Part shown: positions 13,666-21,426 of the stretch, piece by piece
Numbering within the stretch: the stretch's first letter is position 1
How the letters are laid out: each line of letters starts with the position of its first letter
Source: CAZGHF01 sp964525595
GTDB taxonomy: Bacteria > Patescibacteriota > Minisyncoccia > UBA6257 > GWB1-50-10
NCBI GenBank assembly: GCA_964525595.1
Contig: CAZGHF010000010.1
Coordinates: 1-28,384 of the forward strand
Direction of reading: 5' to 3'
Length of the DNA stretch: 28,384 bases
Program-made: the position numbers and the translations under genes
Notes under the pieces: model-generated
What the model was told of the DNA's origin: nothing
What the model saw: only the letters and a program-made list of their open reading frames with translations
The model's database searches: none

Positions 13666-14226
13666 ATGAAAAAAGAAATAGAAGTTAAAATTGAATTAAC
13701 GCCGGAAGAATTTAACAACCTCGTTGGGAACTTCAACGATTTTCATTTTGAAAGAACTTTTGGCTATTTCAAAGAAGATTTTTCAAATATCAATGAAGGT
13801 ATTTTCCCGAGAATAAAATATGTGGAGGGAAAGAAAAAGGAGATTATTTTAACGGTAAAAAGAAAAACAAAAGAGAACAATCAGTTTTTCGAGCGAGAAG
13901 AAATGGAGGTAAAAATACAAGAGGGAGAAAGTGTCGAGACATTGAGAGAGATACTTAAATCCTTAGGTTTTAATAAGGAAATTATTTTTGAAAAGAAACG
14001 GAAAAATGTTTTTAAAGATAATATAGTTATTTCTTTTGATGAGCTCCCCTTCGGTTTTTTTGTTGAGATTGAGGGTGAGGCAGAGGCAATAGATCAGTAT
14101 CTCAATGAGTTTAATCTTTCAAAGAAACCGAGGATTATTAAAGCATATCTTGGTTTATGGGAAGATTATAGAAAAACTCACGGCATCACGGAGGAAAATT
14201 GCGTATTCAAAATTGAGGGAGTTTGA
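13666..14226 (+). CDS. CYTH-domain protein 3 (class IV adenylate cyclase-like)
   Basis: The 186-residue product starts MKKEIEVKIEL, with the exact ExExK signature (E4, E6, K8). Further CYTH strands are visible: GIFPRIKYV, EIILTVKRKT, EREEMEVKI, and the C-terminal IVISFDELPFGFFVEIEG with its acidic pattern, followed by the helix found in class IV adenylate cyclases. Of the three CYTH proteins in the window this is the closest to the CyaB/class IV pattern. It may hydrolyse a triphosphate or form cAMP; the cellular substrate is unknown. It is AT-rich, leaderless by inspection, and bounded by a 46-bp repeat on both sides and a CCCCCGC terminator behind, suggesting it moved or was duplicated as a unit. 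Confidence 0.8.
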   Translation: MKKEIEVKIELTPEEFNNLVGNFNDFHFERTFGYFKEDFSNINEGIFPRIKYVEGKKKEIILTVKRKTKENNQFFEREEMEVKIQEGESVETLREILKSLGFNKEIIFEKKRKNVFKDNIVISFDELPFGFFVEIEGEAEAIDQYLNEFNLSKKPRIIKAYLGLWEDYRKTHGITEENCVFKIEGV

Positions 14227-14268
14227 GCTTCGTCGTTCATAAATAAGCAGAATTTAAGTTTTTTCTTA

Positions 14269-14290
14269 CCCCCGCAATTGCGGGGGTTTT
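14269..14290 (+). terminator. intrinsic terminator of CYTH gene 3
   Basis: CCCCCGC (14269-14275), loop AATT and GCGGGGG (14280-14286), followed by TTTT. Similar to the stem at 11244-11264. Confidence 0.9.
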
Positions 14291-14295
14291 GATTT

Positions 14296-14341
14296 AACTG
14301 CGACTCTCCGGTAAAATAGATTAGAAGGTCGTAATCAAAAA
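14296..14341 (+). repeat. 46-bp direct repeat, copy B
   Basis: This is the second copy of the repeat at 13602-13647, beginning AACTGCGAC and containing TAGATTAGAAGGTCG, immediately upstream of the glutaredoxin gene. It may hold a promoter (TAAAAT in the middle), but hexamer spacing is unclear. Confidence 0.75.
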
Positions 14342-14349
14342 TTGAAATT

Positions 14350-14586
14350 ATGAACGTAACAATTTATTCGACTCCCAGCTGCGTTTACTGCAAGATGGCC
14401 AAAGCTTACTTTGACAAGGTGGGCGTCAAGTACGAAGAGAAGGACGTTGCGGTTGACGAGGGAGCTCGGGAGGACATGGTCAAGAAATCAGGCCAGCTCG
14501 GCGTGCCGGTCATTGACGTTGACGGCAAAATCGTCGTCGGCTTCGACAAGAAGCGGCTAAACGAACTTTTGGGGCTTAACAAATAA
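14350..14586 (+). CDS. glutaredoxin-like / NrdH-like redoxin
   Basis: The 78-residue thioredoxin-fold protein has STPSCVYCKMAK with the redox-active C-x-x-C near residues 11-14, the cis-Pro loop LGVPVIDVDG, and VVGFDKKRLNELL at the end, as in glutaredoxin/NrdH proteins (VGFD pattern). It would pass electrons to ribonucleotide reductase or to disulfides in the cytosol. It is the first of a likely operon with PGI/PMI, a small membrane protein, a DedA-like protein, superoxide dismutase and MgtC, and fits an oxidative-stress theme with the dismutase. No Shine-Dalgarno sequence is seen. Confidence 0.88.
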   Translation: MNVTIYSTPSCVYCKMAKAYFDKVGVKYEEKDVAVDEGAREDMVKKSGQLGVPVIDVDGKIVVGFDKKRLNELLGLNK

Positions 14587-14612
14587 ATTTTTTTTGGAAG
14601 CTATAGAAGCGG

Positions 14613-15569
14613 ATGATTTACGAAGATATTAAGAATTTTCCAAAGCAGTTTGAATATAAGCCGGTTGTTGAAAATCAAACTGAGCTTGGTAAGTTTAAAA
14701 AATTCATAGTTGCGGGAATGGGCGGTTCCAATCTTGCGACCGACTTAGTGAAAATTCTCCGGCCGGATTTGGAAATTACGGTTCATCGCGATTACGGTTT
14801 GCCGGAGTATTTGGAAAAAGACCTGCCTGCGCAGGCAGGCACGCTCGTGATTTTAAGTTCTTACTCCGGCAGTACTGAAGAAGCTTTGGACGCTTATAAA
14901 CAAGCCGGCAGGAGAAACTTGAGCAGAATTGCAATTGGCGCGGGCGGTGAGCTTTTGAAGCTTGCGGAGAGCGATGGCGTGCCCTATATAAAATTTCCGA
15001 GTGACAAAATCCAGCCGCGGATAGCGCTGGGCTGGAGTTTTCTGGCTCATCTTAAAGCAATAGGTGACGAGAAATTGCTGGGAGAATCAGCTGATTTGGC
15101 GGAGGCGTTAAAACCGGAAGCGGAAGAAGAAAAAAGCAGGGAGTTTGCCCGGGATTTGAAAGATTCCACACCGATTATTTACGCTTCCAACCGCAACAAG
15201 GGACTCTCTTATATCTGGAAGATTTTTTTGAACGAGACCGGAAAGGTTCCGGCTTTTGCCAATGTTTTTCCGGAACTGAACCACAATGAGATGACCAGTT
15301 TCGGTAATGATGGCGGAGATTTCTTTTTTCTTTTTTTAAAAGACGATAGCGATAACCCGCGCATTTTGAAAAGAATGGAGGTTCTGAAAGACTTGTACGA
15401 GAAAAAGGGGTATAAAGTGAAGGTTCTGGAGTTCTCGGGCTCGCCTCTCCGGAAAATTTTCAGTTCATTTCTTGCGACAGTCTGGACCGCCTATTACCTG
15501 GCGAAAGAGCGCGGCGTGGACCCGGAAGGGATACCGATGGTTGAAGAATTTAAAAAGATGATAAAGTAG
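14613..15569 (+). CDS. bifunctional phosphoglucose/phosphomannose isomerase-like SIS protein
   Basis: The 318-residue protein follows the PGI/PMI family: VAGMGGSNLATDL (about residues 33-45) as the first sugar-phosphate loop, LSSYSGSTEEAL (81-92) as the SIS-domain phosphate-binding Ser/Thr loop, then IKFPSDKIQPRIALGWSF, and ELNHNEMTSF with the conserved His/Glu thought to act in isomerisation. It would convert glucose-6-P or mannose-6-P to fructose-6-P in the cytosol, feeding glycolysis and sugar-nucleotide synthesis. Length is normal for the short form. An 18-bp perfect palindrome inside the gene encodes LPAQAG at residues 71-76 between two conserved blocks, a possible small palindromic insertion. 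It lies 26 bases after the redoxin gene. Confidence 0.88.
   Translation: MIYEDIKNFPKQFEYKPVVENQTELGKFKKFIVAGMGGSNLATDLVKILRPDLEITVHRDYGLPEYLEKDLPAQAGTLVILSSYSGSTEEALDAYKQAGRRNLSRIAIGAGGELLKLAESDGVPYIKFPSDKIQPRIALGWSFLAHLKAIGDEKLLGESADLAEALKPEAEEEKSREFARDLKDSTPIIYASNRNKGLSYIWKIFLNETGKVPAFANVFPELNHNEMTSFGNDGGDFFFLFLKDDSDNPRILKRMEVLKDLYEKKGYKVKVLEFSGSPLRKIFSSFLATVWTAYYLAKERGVDPEGIPMVEEFKKMIK
14822..14839 (+). repeat. 18-bp perfect GC-rich palindrome inside the PGI/PMI gene
   Basis: CCTGCCTGCGCAGGCAGG reads the same on both strands. Related CCTGCC-n-GGCAGG hairpins occur in parB (24393-24409) and, as CTGCC-n-GGCAG, before groES (27042-27054). Confidence 0.8.
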
Positions 15570-15573
15570 AAAC

Positions 15574-15771
15574 ATGGAGAGTCTAGCTTTAACTTTTGAA
15601 TTTGTCGGCACCGTATTGATTGCTTATGCTGCTTTGCGTGTCCACTTCCGTTTTTTGAGCGAGCACAGGGTTGATGAGAAAGTTTTCAATTCAATGAAAA
15701 GAGAAATGCGCTTTGGCATTCTGGGCGTGGTTTTCGTAATCGCTGGCTATGTTTTGCAGATGTTTTTGTAA
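15574..15771 (+). CDS. small two-helix membrane protein, unknown
   Basis: The 65-residue product has two hydrophobic segments (about residues 5-22, LTFEFVGTVLIAYAAL, and 47-64, FGILGVVFVIAGYVLQMF) joined by a basic, charged loop (RVHFRFLSEHRVDEKVFNSMKREMR). It begins 4 bases after the PGI/PMI stop, so it is almost certainly co-transcribed. I recognise no family. The loop could be cytosolic by the positive-inside rule. Confidence 0.7.
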   Translation: MESLALTFEFVGTVLIAYAALRVHFRFLSEHRVDEKVFNSMKREMRFGILGVVFVIAGYVLQMFL

Positions 15772-15809
15772 AGACAGCAGGGATAAAAGTACAGTCATTT
15801 TTTTTATTT

Positions 15810-16346
15810 ATGAAGAACAAGATTCTATTTTTCGGGTTGGTCACTGTCTTTTTAGTTCTTACAATTTGGTTTGCGAGCATTGAGCCGGAGGGGGTGCTCA
15901 AGGAGCTTGTTCTCCGTTACGGTTATCTTAGTTTTTTGGGTGTTGCTTTCCTGGGCGGTCTTAATTTCGCTTTCCCATCACTGCATCTTGCATTCATAGT
16001 GCCGCTCCTTAGCGCCGGCTTGGATTTTTGGATATTGGTGATGTTAGGGGCAGTCGGCAGCACTCTTGCCGATGGTATTGGTTATGTTCTGGGCCGGAGC
16101 GGGGAAGAGTCTTTCGGAGTGCTTCGCCGGGTAGGAGATTGGGGAAAGAAATTTGTTGCAAAACATCCGCGCCTTACACCAGTTATTATTGTTGGCTGGG
16201 CTTCGTTTGTGCCCATGCCCAACGAAATTTTCGTGATTCCCGCCGGTGTTATCCGCTACGGTTTTTGGCGGACAATTTCTTTTACGTTTTTAGGCAATAT
16301 TGTTTTTAATTTAATCACCTTAAATTTTGGAAACTTATTCGTTTGA
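15810..16346 (+). CDS. DedA/VTT-domain (YqaA-like) membrane protein
   Basis: The 178-residue protein has several membrane segments and the VTT/SNARE-associated pattern: GGLNFAFPSLHLAFIVPLLSAGL near the first re-entrant helix, GAVGSTLADGIGYVLGRSG (family G..lGd...Y.lGr.) and the second half FVPMPNEIFVIPAGVIRYGFWRTISFTFLGN (family P..p.e...ipAG..r.....F). DedA-family proteins are inner-membrane transporters involved in envelope homeostasis, with lipid carriers as known substrates for some members. It sits in a run with a small membrane protein before it and SOD and MgtC behind it. Confidence 0.82.
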   Translation: MKNKILFFGLVTVFLVLTIWFASIEPEGVLKELVLRYGYLSFLGVAFLGGLNFAFPSLHLAFIVPLLSAGLDFWILVMLGAVGSTLADGIGYVLGRSGEESFGVLRRVGDWGKKFVAKHPRLTPVIIVGWASFVPMPNEIFVIPAGVIRYGFWRTISFTFLGNIVFNLITLNFGNLFV

Positions 16347-16361
16347 TATACAATAAGGAAT

Positions 16362-16982
16362 ATGGCTTACGAATTACCAAAACTTCCATACCCTTATGAT
16401 GCCTTGGAACCGCACATAGATGCGAAGACGATGGAGATTCACTACTCGAAGCATCACCAGGGGTATGTGGATAAACTAAATAAGGCACTTGAGGGCTGCG
16501 CTAATCTGCAGAAAAAATCGCCGGAAGAAATTTTAGTATTTTTAGACCAGATACCCGAGGAGATTAGGAAAACAGTCCATCACAACGGCGGTGGCCACCT
16601 GAACCATTCACTATTCTGGAGGTGGATGGCGCCGGCCGGGAAGGGTGGCGGAGGTGAACCTCAGGGCAAACTGCTTGAAGCAATTAGCAAAACCTTCGGC
16701 GGTTTTCAAGAATTTAAAAACCAATTTTCAAATGCGGCAGTTACTCATTTTGTCATCGGCTGGGCCTGGCTCGCCCTTGATAGAGACGGCGTATTGCGGA
16801 TTTTTTCAATGATTAATCAGGATAATCCTGTAATGCGGGGAATGAAACCTATTCTAGGATTAGATGTTTGGGAACATGCGTATTACCTTAAACATCAAAA
16901 CCGCCGGCCGGAATATGTTGAAGCCTGGTGGAATGTTGTAAACTGGAAAGAGGTTGAAAATAATTTAAACCAATGGAACTAA
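16362..16982 (+). CDS. superoxide dismutase (Fe/Mn family, Mn-like signature)
   Basis: The 206-residue protein has the Fe/Mn SOD plan: LPKLPYPYDALEPHID, the first His ligand in MEIHYSKHHQGYVDKLN, the second in GGGHLNHSLFWRWM, then WAWLALD, and DVWEHAYYLKHQNRRPEYVEAWW with the Asp and last His. GGHxNHSxFW and INQDNPVM (Gln on the C-terminal side) are closer to Mn-type than to Fe-type enzymes. It converts superoxide to peroxide and oxygen in the cytosol, implying exposure to oxygen. It overlaps the next gene (MgtC) by 10 bases and lies 15 bases after the DedA-like gene. Confidence 0.95.
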   Translation: MAYELPKLPYPYDALEPHIDAKTMEIHYSKHHQGYVDKLNKALEGCANLQKKSPEEILVFLDQIPEEIRKTVHHNGGGHLNHSLFWRWMAPAGKGGGGEPQGKLLEAISKTFGGFQEFKNQFSNAAVTHFVIGWAWLALDRDGVLRIFSMINQDNPVMRGMKPILGLDVWEHAYYLKHQNRRPEYVEAWWNVVNWKEVENNLNQWN

Positions 16983-17455
16983 TCGGCAGTAATTGGGAAA
17001 TTTTAGTGCGACTTCTTACGGCAATGGTCTTAGGCGGTATGCTTGGTTTTGAAAGAGAGCTTGCCGGCAAAGTGGCGGGCCTTCGTACCTATTCGCTAAT
17101 CAGTGTTGGTTCGGCTCTTTTCATAATCGTTTCCGTCATTGTTGCTTCCGATCTTTCGGCAAACGGAGTTTTTGACCCGCTTCGCGTCGCCGCCAATATC
17201 GTGGTTGGTATCGGTTTTGTCGGTGCCGGAATGATAATTTTTCAGGAACATGGACATAAAGTAAGGGGACTTACGACTGCCGCCGGTCTTTGGATTGCGG
17301 CCGGAATCGGCATGGCTGCCGGCTTCGGACTTTATTTAATTGCTGTTTTTGCCACCTTAATCGCACTCTTTATACTAATTGTCATGTATCTTTGGGAGAA
17401 AAGATTGAGGAGAGGAGAATTAAAAGGACTCCAGAAAAAAATAGGCGGTAAGTAA
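16973..17455 (+). CDS. MgtC/SapB-family membrane protein
   Basis: The 160-residue product matches the MgtC N-terminal domain: LVRLLTAMVLGGMLGFERELAGKVAGLRTYSLISVGSALF with the conserved GxERE and AGLRT motifs, then RVAANIVVGIGFVGAGMI and GLTTAAGLWIAAGIGMAAG. Four to five membrane segments are visible. MgtC proteins are tied to survival under low Mg2+ and to control of F-type ATPase; short forms like this lack the C-terminal ACT-like domain. The start overlaps the SOD end by 10 bases, and the stop (17453-17455) lies in the loop of a terminator, so this is the last gene of the run. Confidence 0.92.
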   Translation: MELIGSNWEILVRLLTAMVLGGMLGFERELAGKVAGLRTYSLISVGSALFIIVSVIVASDLSANGVFDPLRVAANIVVGIGFVGAGMIIFQEHGHKVRGLTTAAGLWIAAGIGMAAGFGLYLIAVFATLIALFILIVMYLWEKRLRRGELKGLQKKIGGK

Positions 17456-17470
17456 CCGCCTATTTTTTTG
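17441..17470. terminator. bidirectional terminator between mgtC-like gene and tyrS
   Basis: AATAGGCGGT (17441-17450) and ACCGCCTATT (17456-17465) with T-runs on both outer sides. A second hairpin (ATCCGC...GCGGAT, about 17478-17515, followed by TTTTTAG) lies between it and tyrS. Confidence 0.85.
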
Positions 17471-17520
17471 TGCCGTATCCGCCGTGCAGGAGGGTGCGGG
17501 AGGAATGTGCAGCGGATTTT

Positions 17521-18729
17521 TTAGTTAGCCGGGTTTAGAGAAATTTTGATAAATATTTTCTTTCCAATTTTTAAGTTAAGAGGAGTCGTAACTTTCGTTT
17601 GAAAATTTATAATCTTATTGCCGCTGTCTAAATCTTTGATCGCTCCGTTTTCAAATAAACGTCTTGCTTGCGTCTTTGATCCTATAAAACGATGCTCAAC
17701 TAGAATATCAAGAAGTAGGCTATCTTTGATGACTTTTATCTCCGGCATTATTTCCGGAATTTCTTTTTTGCTGAATGTTTTTTCCCAGTTTGATTGAGCG
17801 GTTTTTGCAGAATCAAGACCATGATACATTTGAACAATCACAAGCGCTAATTTCATTTTGATATCTCGCGGGTTTACACCATTATGTAAGTTTTTTTCAT
17901 ATTCACGAATGGTACCTATATCAACACGAGTAAGCAAAGTGAAATATTTGATTATAAAATCGTCTTTTAAAGACATGATTTTCCCAAACATATCTTCAGG
18001 AGTATCAAATAAGTTAACGGTATTTCCAAAGCTGGAGCTCATTTTTCTTCCATCCAATCCCTCAATGAGGGGATTAGTGAGGATATCCTGCGGTTCTTGG
18101 TCGTAGAATCTTTGTACATCTCTTCCTGCCAGAAGGTTAAATCGCTGATCCGTCCCGCCGATTTCAACATCAGCTTTTACTACCACTGAATCGTATCCCT
18201 GCATCAAGGGATACATTACTTCTCGCAAAGACACCCTTTTGCCTTTCTTTAGGCGCCGGTTAATATTCTCACGAGAGATAAATTCGTTAAGGGAAAAAAT
18301 ATCTGCCTGACGCCCTATTTCCAGGTAGCCAAGTTTACCAAGCCATTCGCTATTGTGATAAATTTCGGCAGCGTTAATATCGATTATTTTGGCTGCTTGT
18401 TTGATATATGTTTGTAAGTTCTGCTTAATGGCCCCTTCTAACAACATAGGCCGCTCACTGTCTTTATCTGATGAGTCGCCTATTAAACCCGTAAAATCGC
18501 CGATGATAAAAATAATTTTATGGTCAAGTTCTTGAAAATCTCTCAATTTAAGCAATGGAATTGCTCTACCCAAATGTATATTAGGGCTTGTTGGATCAAT
18601 GCCAAGCTTAATACGGAGCTCCTTCCCGCTCTTTAGTTTCTTTTCCAGATTGGATCTATCAATTATTTCTTCAACGCCTCTGTTCAGTACCTCCTCAATT
18701 TTATTTGATCTCGATAAATTCTTTTTCAT
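17521..18729 (-). CDS. tyrS: tyrosyl-tRNA synthetase
   Basis: The 402-residue enzyme charges tRNA-Tyr. Class I motifs are clear: PNIHLGRAI for HIGH, and GRKMSSSFGN for KMSKS; the tyrosine pocket appears as YPLMQGYDSVVV and ADVEIGGTDQRFN. The C-terminus (HRFIGSKTQARRLFENGAIKDL...) is an S4-like RNA-binding domain. The HLGR/KMSSS forms and overall layout fit the TyrRS subgroup typical of many Gram-negative bacteria. It is the last gene of a minus-strand trio, 3 bases after a DAHP-synthase-like gene that itself follows a PLP decarboxylase. This aromatic context could mean a specialised or regulated role; whether it is the only TyrRS of the genome cannot be seen here. No Shine-Dalgarno sequence. 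Confidence 0.95.
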   Translation of the reverse strand: MKKNLSRSNKIEEVLNRGVEEIIDRSNLEKKLKSGKELRIKLGIDPTSPNIHLGRAIPLLKLRDFQELDHKIIFIIGDFTGLIGDSSDKDSERPMLLEGAIKQNLQTYIKQAAKIIDINAAEIYHNSEWLGKLGYLEIGRQADIFSLNEFISRENINRRLKKGKRVSLREVMYPLMQGYDSVVVKADVEIGGTDQRFNLLAGRDVQRFYDQEPQDILTNPLIEGLDGRKMSSSFGNTVNLFDTPEDMFGKIMSLKDDFIIKYFTLLTRVDIGTIREYEKNLHNGVNPRDIKMKLALVIVQMYHGLDSAKTAQSNWEKTFSKKEIPEIMPEIKVIKDSLLLDILVEHRFIGSKTQARRLFENGAIKDLDSGNKIINFQTKVTTPLNLKIGKKIFIKISLNPAN

Positions 18730-18732
18730 GGT

Positions 18733-19683
18733 TTAAAGTTTTTGTTCTGGGGTAGTGAGGTTACGAAACTTTGCGACTTCATCACAAAGTTTTTGCAATT
18801 CTTCGACGGTGATGTGTTGTTCGGTATCAGTCTTTGATATCCCAACTTCAATTAAAATGCCATCGTAGAGATAATCGCCCTCGCTTGTTTTCATACGCAT
18901 TGCCAGAATAGTTTGATTAACTATCTGGTCGCGTAAGAAACTGCCAAAAGAATGCGATGGATCAAAAAACATCTTCACCCCGGTCATTTTTTTGACTTTT
19001 TCTGCAGAATCATGAACAGGTAGATGCCGATGTTTCCCTTTCCCTGTAATATCAACGCCGCGATGGATCATTACAATTCTGTCGCGCAAGGGGAATTGTT
19101 TATCTTTTGTAGCAAAACTAATTTGCCCAATCCAATTCTTTTCCATAATGTTTACTTCTCCGTCGGAAATTTCACCGAACCATTTGCCGTTTTTAATTCC
19201 TATAAACCAGCCATTCCGTTCGGCGTAGACTCCCATAATGTACATTTGGTAGCCAAGCTGATTGACTGCCGGGTTCCATGCGAGAAGCTTTCCTTTCGGG
19301 ATATTTTTTTCATAGAGCGGCAGTTGTATGATTGGATCCATTATCTCCATTGCAACGGTTAAGCCGGTCTCTTCAACTAATCGCCGCGCAATTTCCACAC
19401 TCGGAGCTATCTTAAAACGCTTCACTGATTGTTTTGAGGTAATAAGATCAGCATTGTGTATATATTCATGAAAATCCATACCCATTTTTTCACTAGTACT
19501 GTTCATACTCGTTCTCGATTTCAAGCCCACAACACGCAACCCCCAAATAGCTCGCTGGGTTTCGTTGCTTAGGTTAGCGACCCTGATATTGGCAATACGA
19601 AAAAGCTGATCGATATTGTTTTTGTCTACTGAACAAGGACCTGCAATTATTGTTACCTTTTGATTATGTGATTTACTTTCCAT
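18733..19683 (-). CDS. DAHP synthase-like protein (class I aldolase, DAHPS/KDO8PS superfamily)
   Basis: The 316-residue protein starts with IIAGPCSVD (residues 12-20), the hallmark of class I DAHP synthases and relatives. VVGLKSRTSMNSTSEKMGMD resembles the KPRT phosphoenolpyruvate-binding segment, WFIGIKNGKWF resembles GFKNGT, and FFDPSHSFGS resembles the metal-site D-x-SH segment; LIEVGISKTDTEQHIT is the last strand. DAHPS condenses phosphoenolpyruvate with erythrose-4-phosphate at the entry of aromatic amino-acid synthesis. Several motifs deviate (KSRT for KPRT; no standard GAR block), so the substrate may differ. It lies 3 bases after the decarboxylase stop and 3 bases before tyrS, so all three are co-transcribed. 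Confidence 0.75.
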   Translation of the reverse strand: MESKSHNQKVTIIAGPCSVDKNNIDQLFRIANIRVANLSNETQRAIWGLRVVGLKSRTSMNSTSEKMGMDFHEYIHNADLITSKQSVKRFKIAPSVEIARRLVEETGLTVAMEIMDPIIQLPLYEKNIPKGKLLAWNPAVNQLGYQMYIMGVYAERNGWFIGIKNGKWFGEISDGEVNIMEKNWIGQISFATKDKQFPLRDRIVMIHRGVDITGKGKHRHLPVHDSAEKVKKMTGVKMFFDPSHSFGSFLRDQIVNQTILAMRMKTSEGDYLYDGILIEVGISKTDTEQHITVEELQKLCDEVAKFRNLTTPEQKL

Positions 19684-19686
19684 AAT

Positions 19687-21357
19687 CTACTTATGCACGA
19701 CTTCAGGCGCGTCAGATTTTATATACCGAAACTCTCTGTCAAATTTCCTTTTCATCTCTCCAAGTTGATTAGCTAAATGCTCCGCTTCTTTTGCTGTTAT
19801 GTGCGGAGACATTGGATAAACTCGTAATGCGCTTATATCTGCCCCGAGTTTCGACCTTGACAAATTTTTTAGAAAGCCGACATCAATTGAATCATAAAAG
19901 CCGCCGCCGCCTAATGAAAAATATTTTGATAGTTCATAGATATATTGAGTTGCATAATTAGTATCTTTCAATTCTCCATCATTCATTTCGTTGAAAGTTT
20001 TTGGTCCTTGTGGTGGTACTGGATAATAGATTGATGCATAGCAAAGCGATTGCGGGTTCAGTAGCTCGAATCCATATTGGGGCAAAACTTTCTTAAAAAT
20101 ATCGCCAACAACCATCATTTGCGCGAGGTACATTTGGAAACCCTGAACGCCTAAGCTCTGTAATATTGTCCAAGCCGCCATCACCGGAGCCGCGCTTCTT
20201 GAGTGTTCGATGGTGTGATGTTGTAAGAAGTTGCTCCCGAAGCCACCTCGCTCTCGTATGGTTGGCGCGTCGCTCACTACTGAATGTAGTTCGGCTTTGT
20301 TTTTGACGAAAAATGCACTGTTGTTGTATGGAGCGAATCCAATTTTATGGAAATCAACACCTATCGCATCTGCATATTCAGCCGTCTTTAGAAGTTCCGT
20401 AGCTTTTCTTATCCTCGGTAAAACTTCATTCGGTATCCCAATTTCATTTTTCTCAAAATTGTAATCTTTATAGAACAGCCATGGCCAACTCACGACAGTA
20501 TCAAAATAGATGAATGGTTCATAATTTAAGTTAAAATGAGAACATGCTTCTTGAATCGTGTTTATCGTATCGTCAACTCTGTCAATATTAATATTTATGG
20601 TACTTCCACCAGAGAGAATAATACATGCTATTGGTTTCTTTTCTGAAAGAACTTGATTGAGCGTATTTTTGAGATCACCTAAATCTATTGTTTCGTCGGC
20701 GAGCGTTTTTACTCGAATGCAGGCATCTTTTCCTAGGCCTAACCATGCGCAAACTGATTCAATAATGTAATGATTGAATTTTGTCGTAATAACGACCGGC
20801 ATTAAACCATTAACGCCTTCTTTCGTAAATCGAGGACAACAACGATTAATACCGACCCTGATTGCATAAGTAAAACAACCCTTGCCTCCATAAGTGAAAA
20901 CCCCGTCACTATCTCCAGTCCAACCAGCCAATCTTGAAATTTGCCGCACTATTTGTTGTTCTGCTTCTTGTACTCCGGCACTAACATAATCCCATAGGAG
21001 GTTTAGGTTATATAAATTGGCGATAGTGGAAACAGCTACCGCTTCAAGTAATGGCGGCGGAGTTACATTTTGTAATGCATGGGGAGAGTGCCAAAGAATT
21101 GACCTTTGGAAAAAATTCATAGCCCCGTCCAACACAACTGAAGCAGGTTGGGGGGTTATTGGCAGATTTTCATATTTTTTAGCAAAAGAAAAATCGATCT
21201 CCTCGTTTGTTCCAAGGTACGGGGTTTTAGACTGTCGCGGAAAGTGATTCAAGCAGTCGGATATAAACTTTAAAAGAGTAGCTCTATTTGATTCAGAGCT
21301 TCCCAAAAATTTTTGTCTAATTTCCAAGTATATCCGATTTTTGCTGAGGTCGTTCAC
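19687..21357 (-). CDS. PLP-dependent group II (aromatic L-amino-acid type) decarboxylase-like protein
   Basis: The 556-residue protein has the group II decarboxylase frame: HSPHALQNVTPPPLLEAVAVSTIANLYN near the N-terminus, GVFTYGGKGCFTYAIRVG (TYGGKG 155-160, for TSGGTEAN) as the cofactor phosphate loop, FIYFDTVVSW (Asp286) for the HVDAA pyridine-nitrogen Asp, and GVDFHKIGFAPYNN with the Schiff-base Lys at 338 (family D-x-HK). The family decarboxylates amino acids such as Tyr, DOPA, Glu or diaminobutyrate; the substrate is not readable, but the DAHPS-like and TyrRS partners suggest an aromatic one. I take GTG 21357 as start: a minus-strand TATAAT ends only 7 bases before it, so the mRNA would be leaderless. 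Changes in the TSGGTEAN and HVDAA motifs suggest a divergent clade. Confidence 0.75.
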   Translation of the reverse strand: MNDLSKNRIYLEIRQKFLGSSESNRATLLKFISDCLNHFPRQSKTPYLGTNEEIDFSFAKKYENLPITPQPASVVLDGAMNFFQRSILWHSPHALQNVTPPPLLEAVAVSTIANLYNLNLLWDYVSAGVQEAEQQIVRQISRLAGWTGDSDGVFTYGGKGCFTYAIRVGINRCCPRFTKEGVNGLMPVVITTKFNHYIIESVCAWLGLGKDACIRVKTLADETIDLGDLKNTLNQVLSEKKPIACIILSGGSTININIDRVDDTINTIQEACSHFNLNYEPFIYFDTVVSWPWLFYKDYNFEKNEIGIPNEVLPRIRKATELLKTAEYADAIGVDFHKIGFAPYNNSAFFVKNKAELHSVVSDAPTIRERGGFGSNFLQHHTIEHSRSAAPVMAAWTILQSLGVQGFQMYLAQMMVVGDIFKKVLPQYGFELLNPQSLCYASIYYPVPPQGPKTFNEMNDGELKDTNYATQYIYELSKYFSLGGGGFYDSIDVGFLKNLSRSKLGADISALRVYPMSPHITAKEAEHLANQLGEMKRKFDREFRYIKSDAPEVVHK

Positions 21358-21364
21358 GCGATTT

Positions 21365-21395
21365 ATTATATCTGATTCATTAGCTTTTGTATAAT
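21365..21395. promoter_or_regulatory. divergent promoter pair between decarboxylase and kinase-like genes
   Basis: Minus strand: TATAAT (21370-21365) with TATACA (21393-21388) at a 17-base spacer. Plus strand: TATAAT at 21390-21395, 31 bases before the kinase-like ATG. The two overlap, so the divergent units may be expressed alternately. Confidence 0.55.
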
Positions 21396-21426
21396 AGAAC
21401 CAAAGAAAAAATGTTACTGTTCACTT

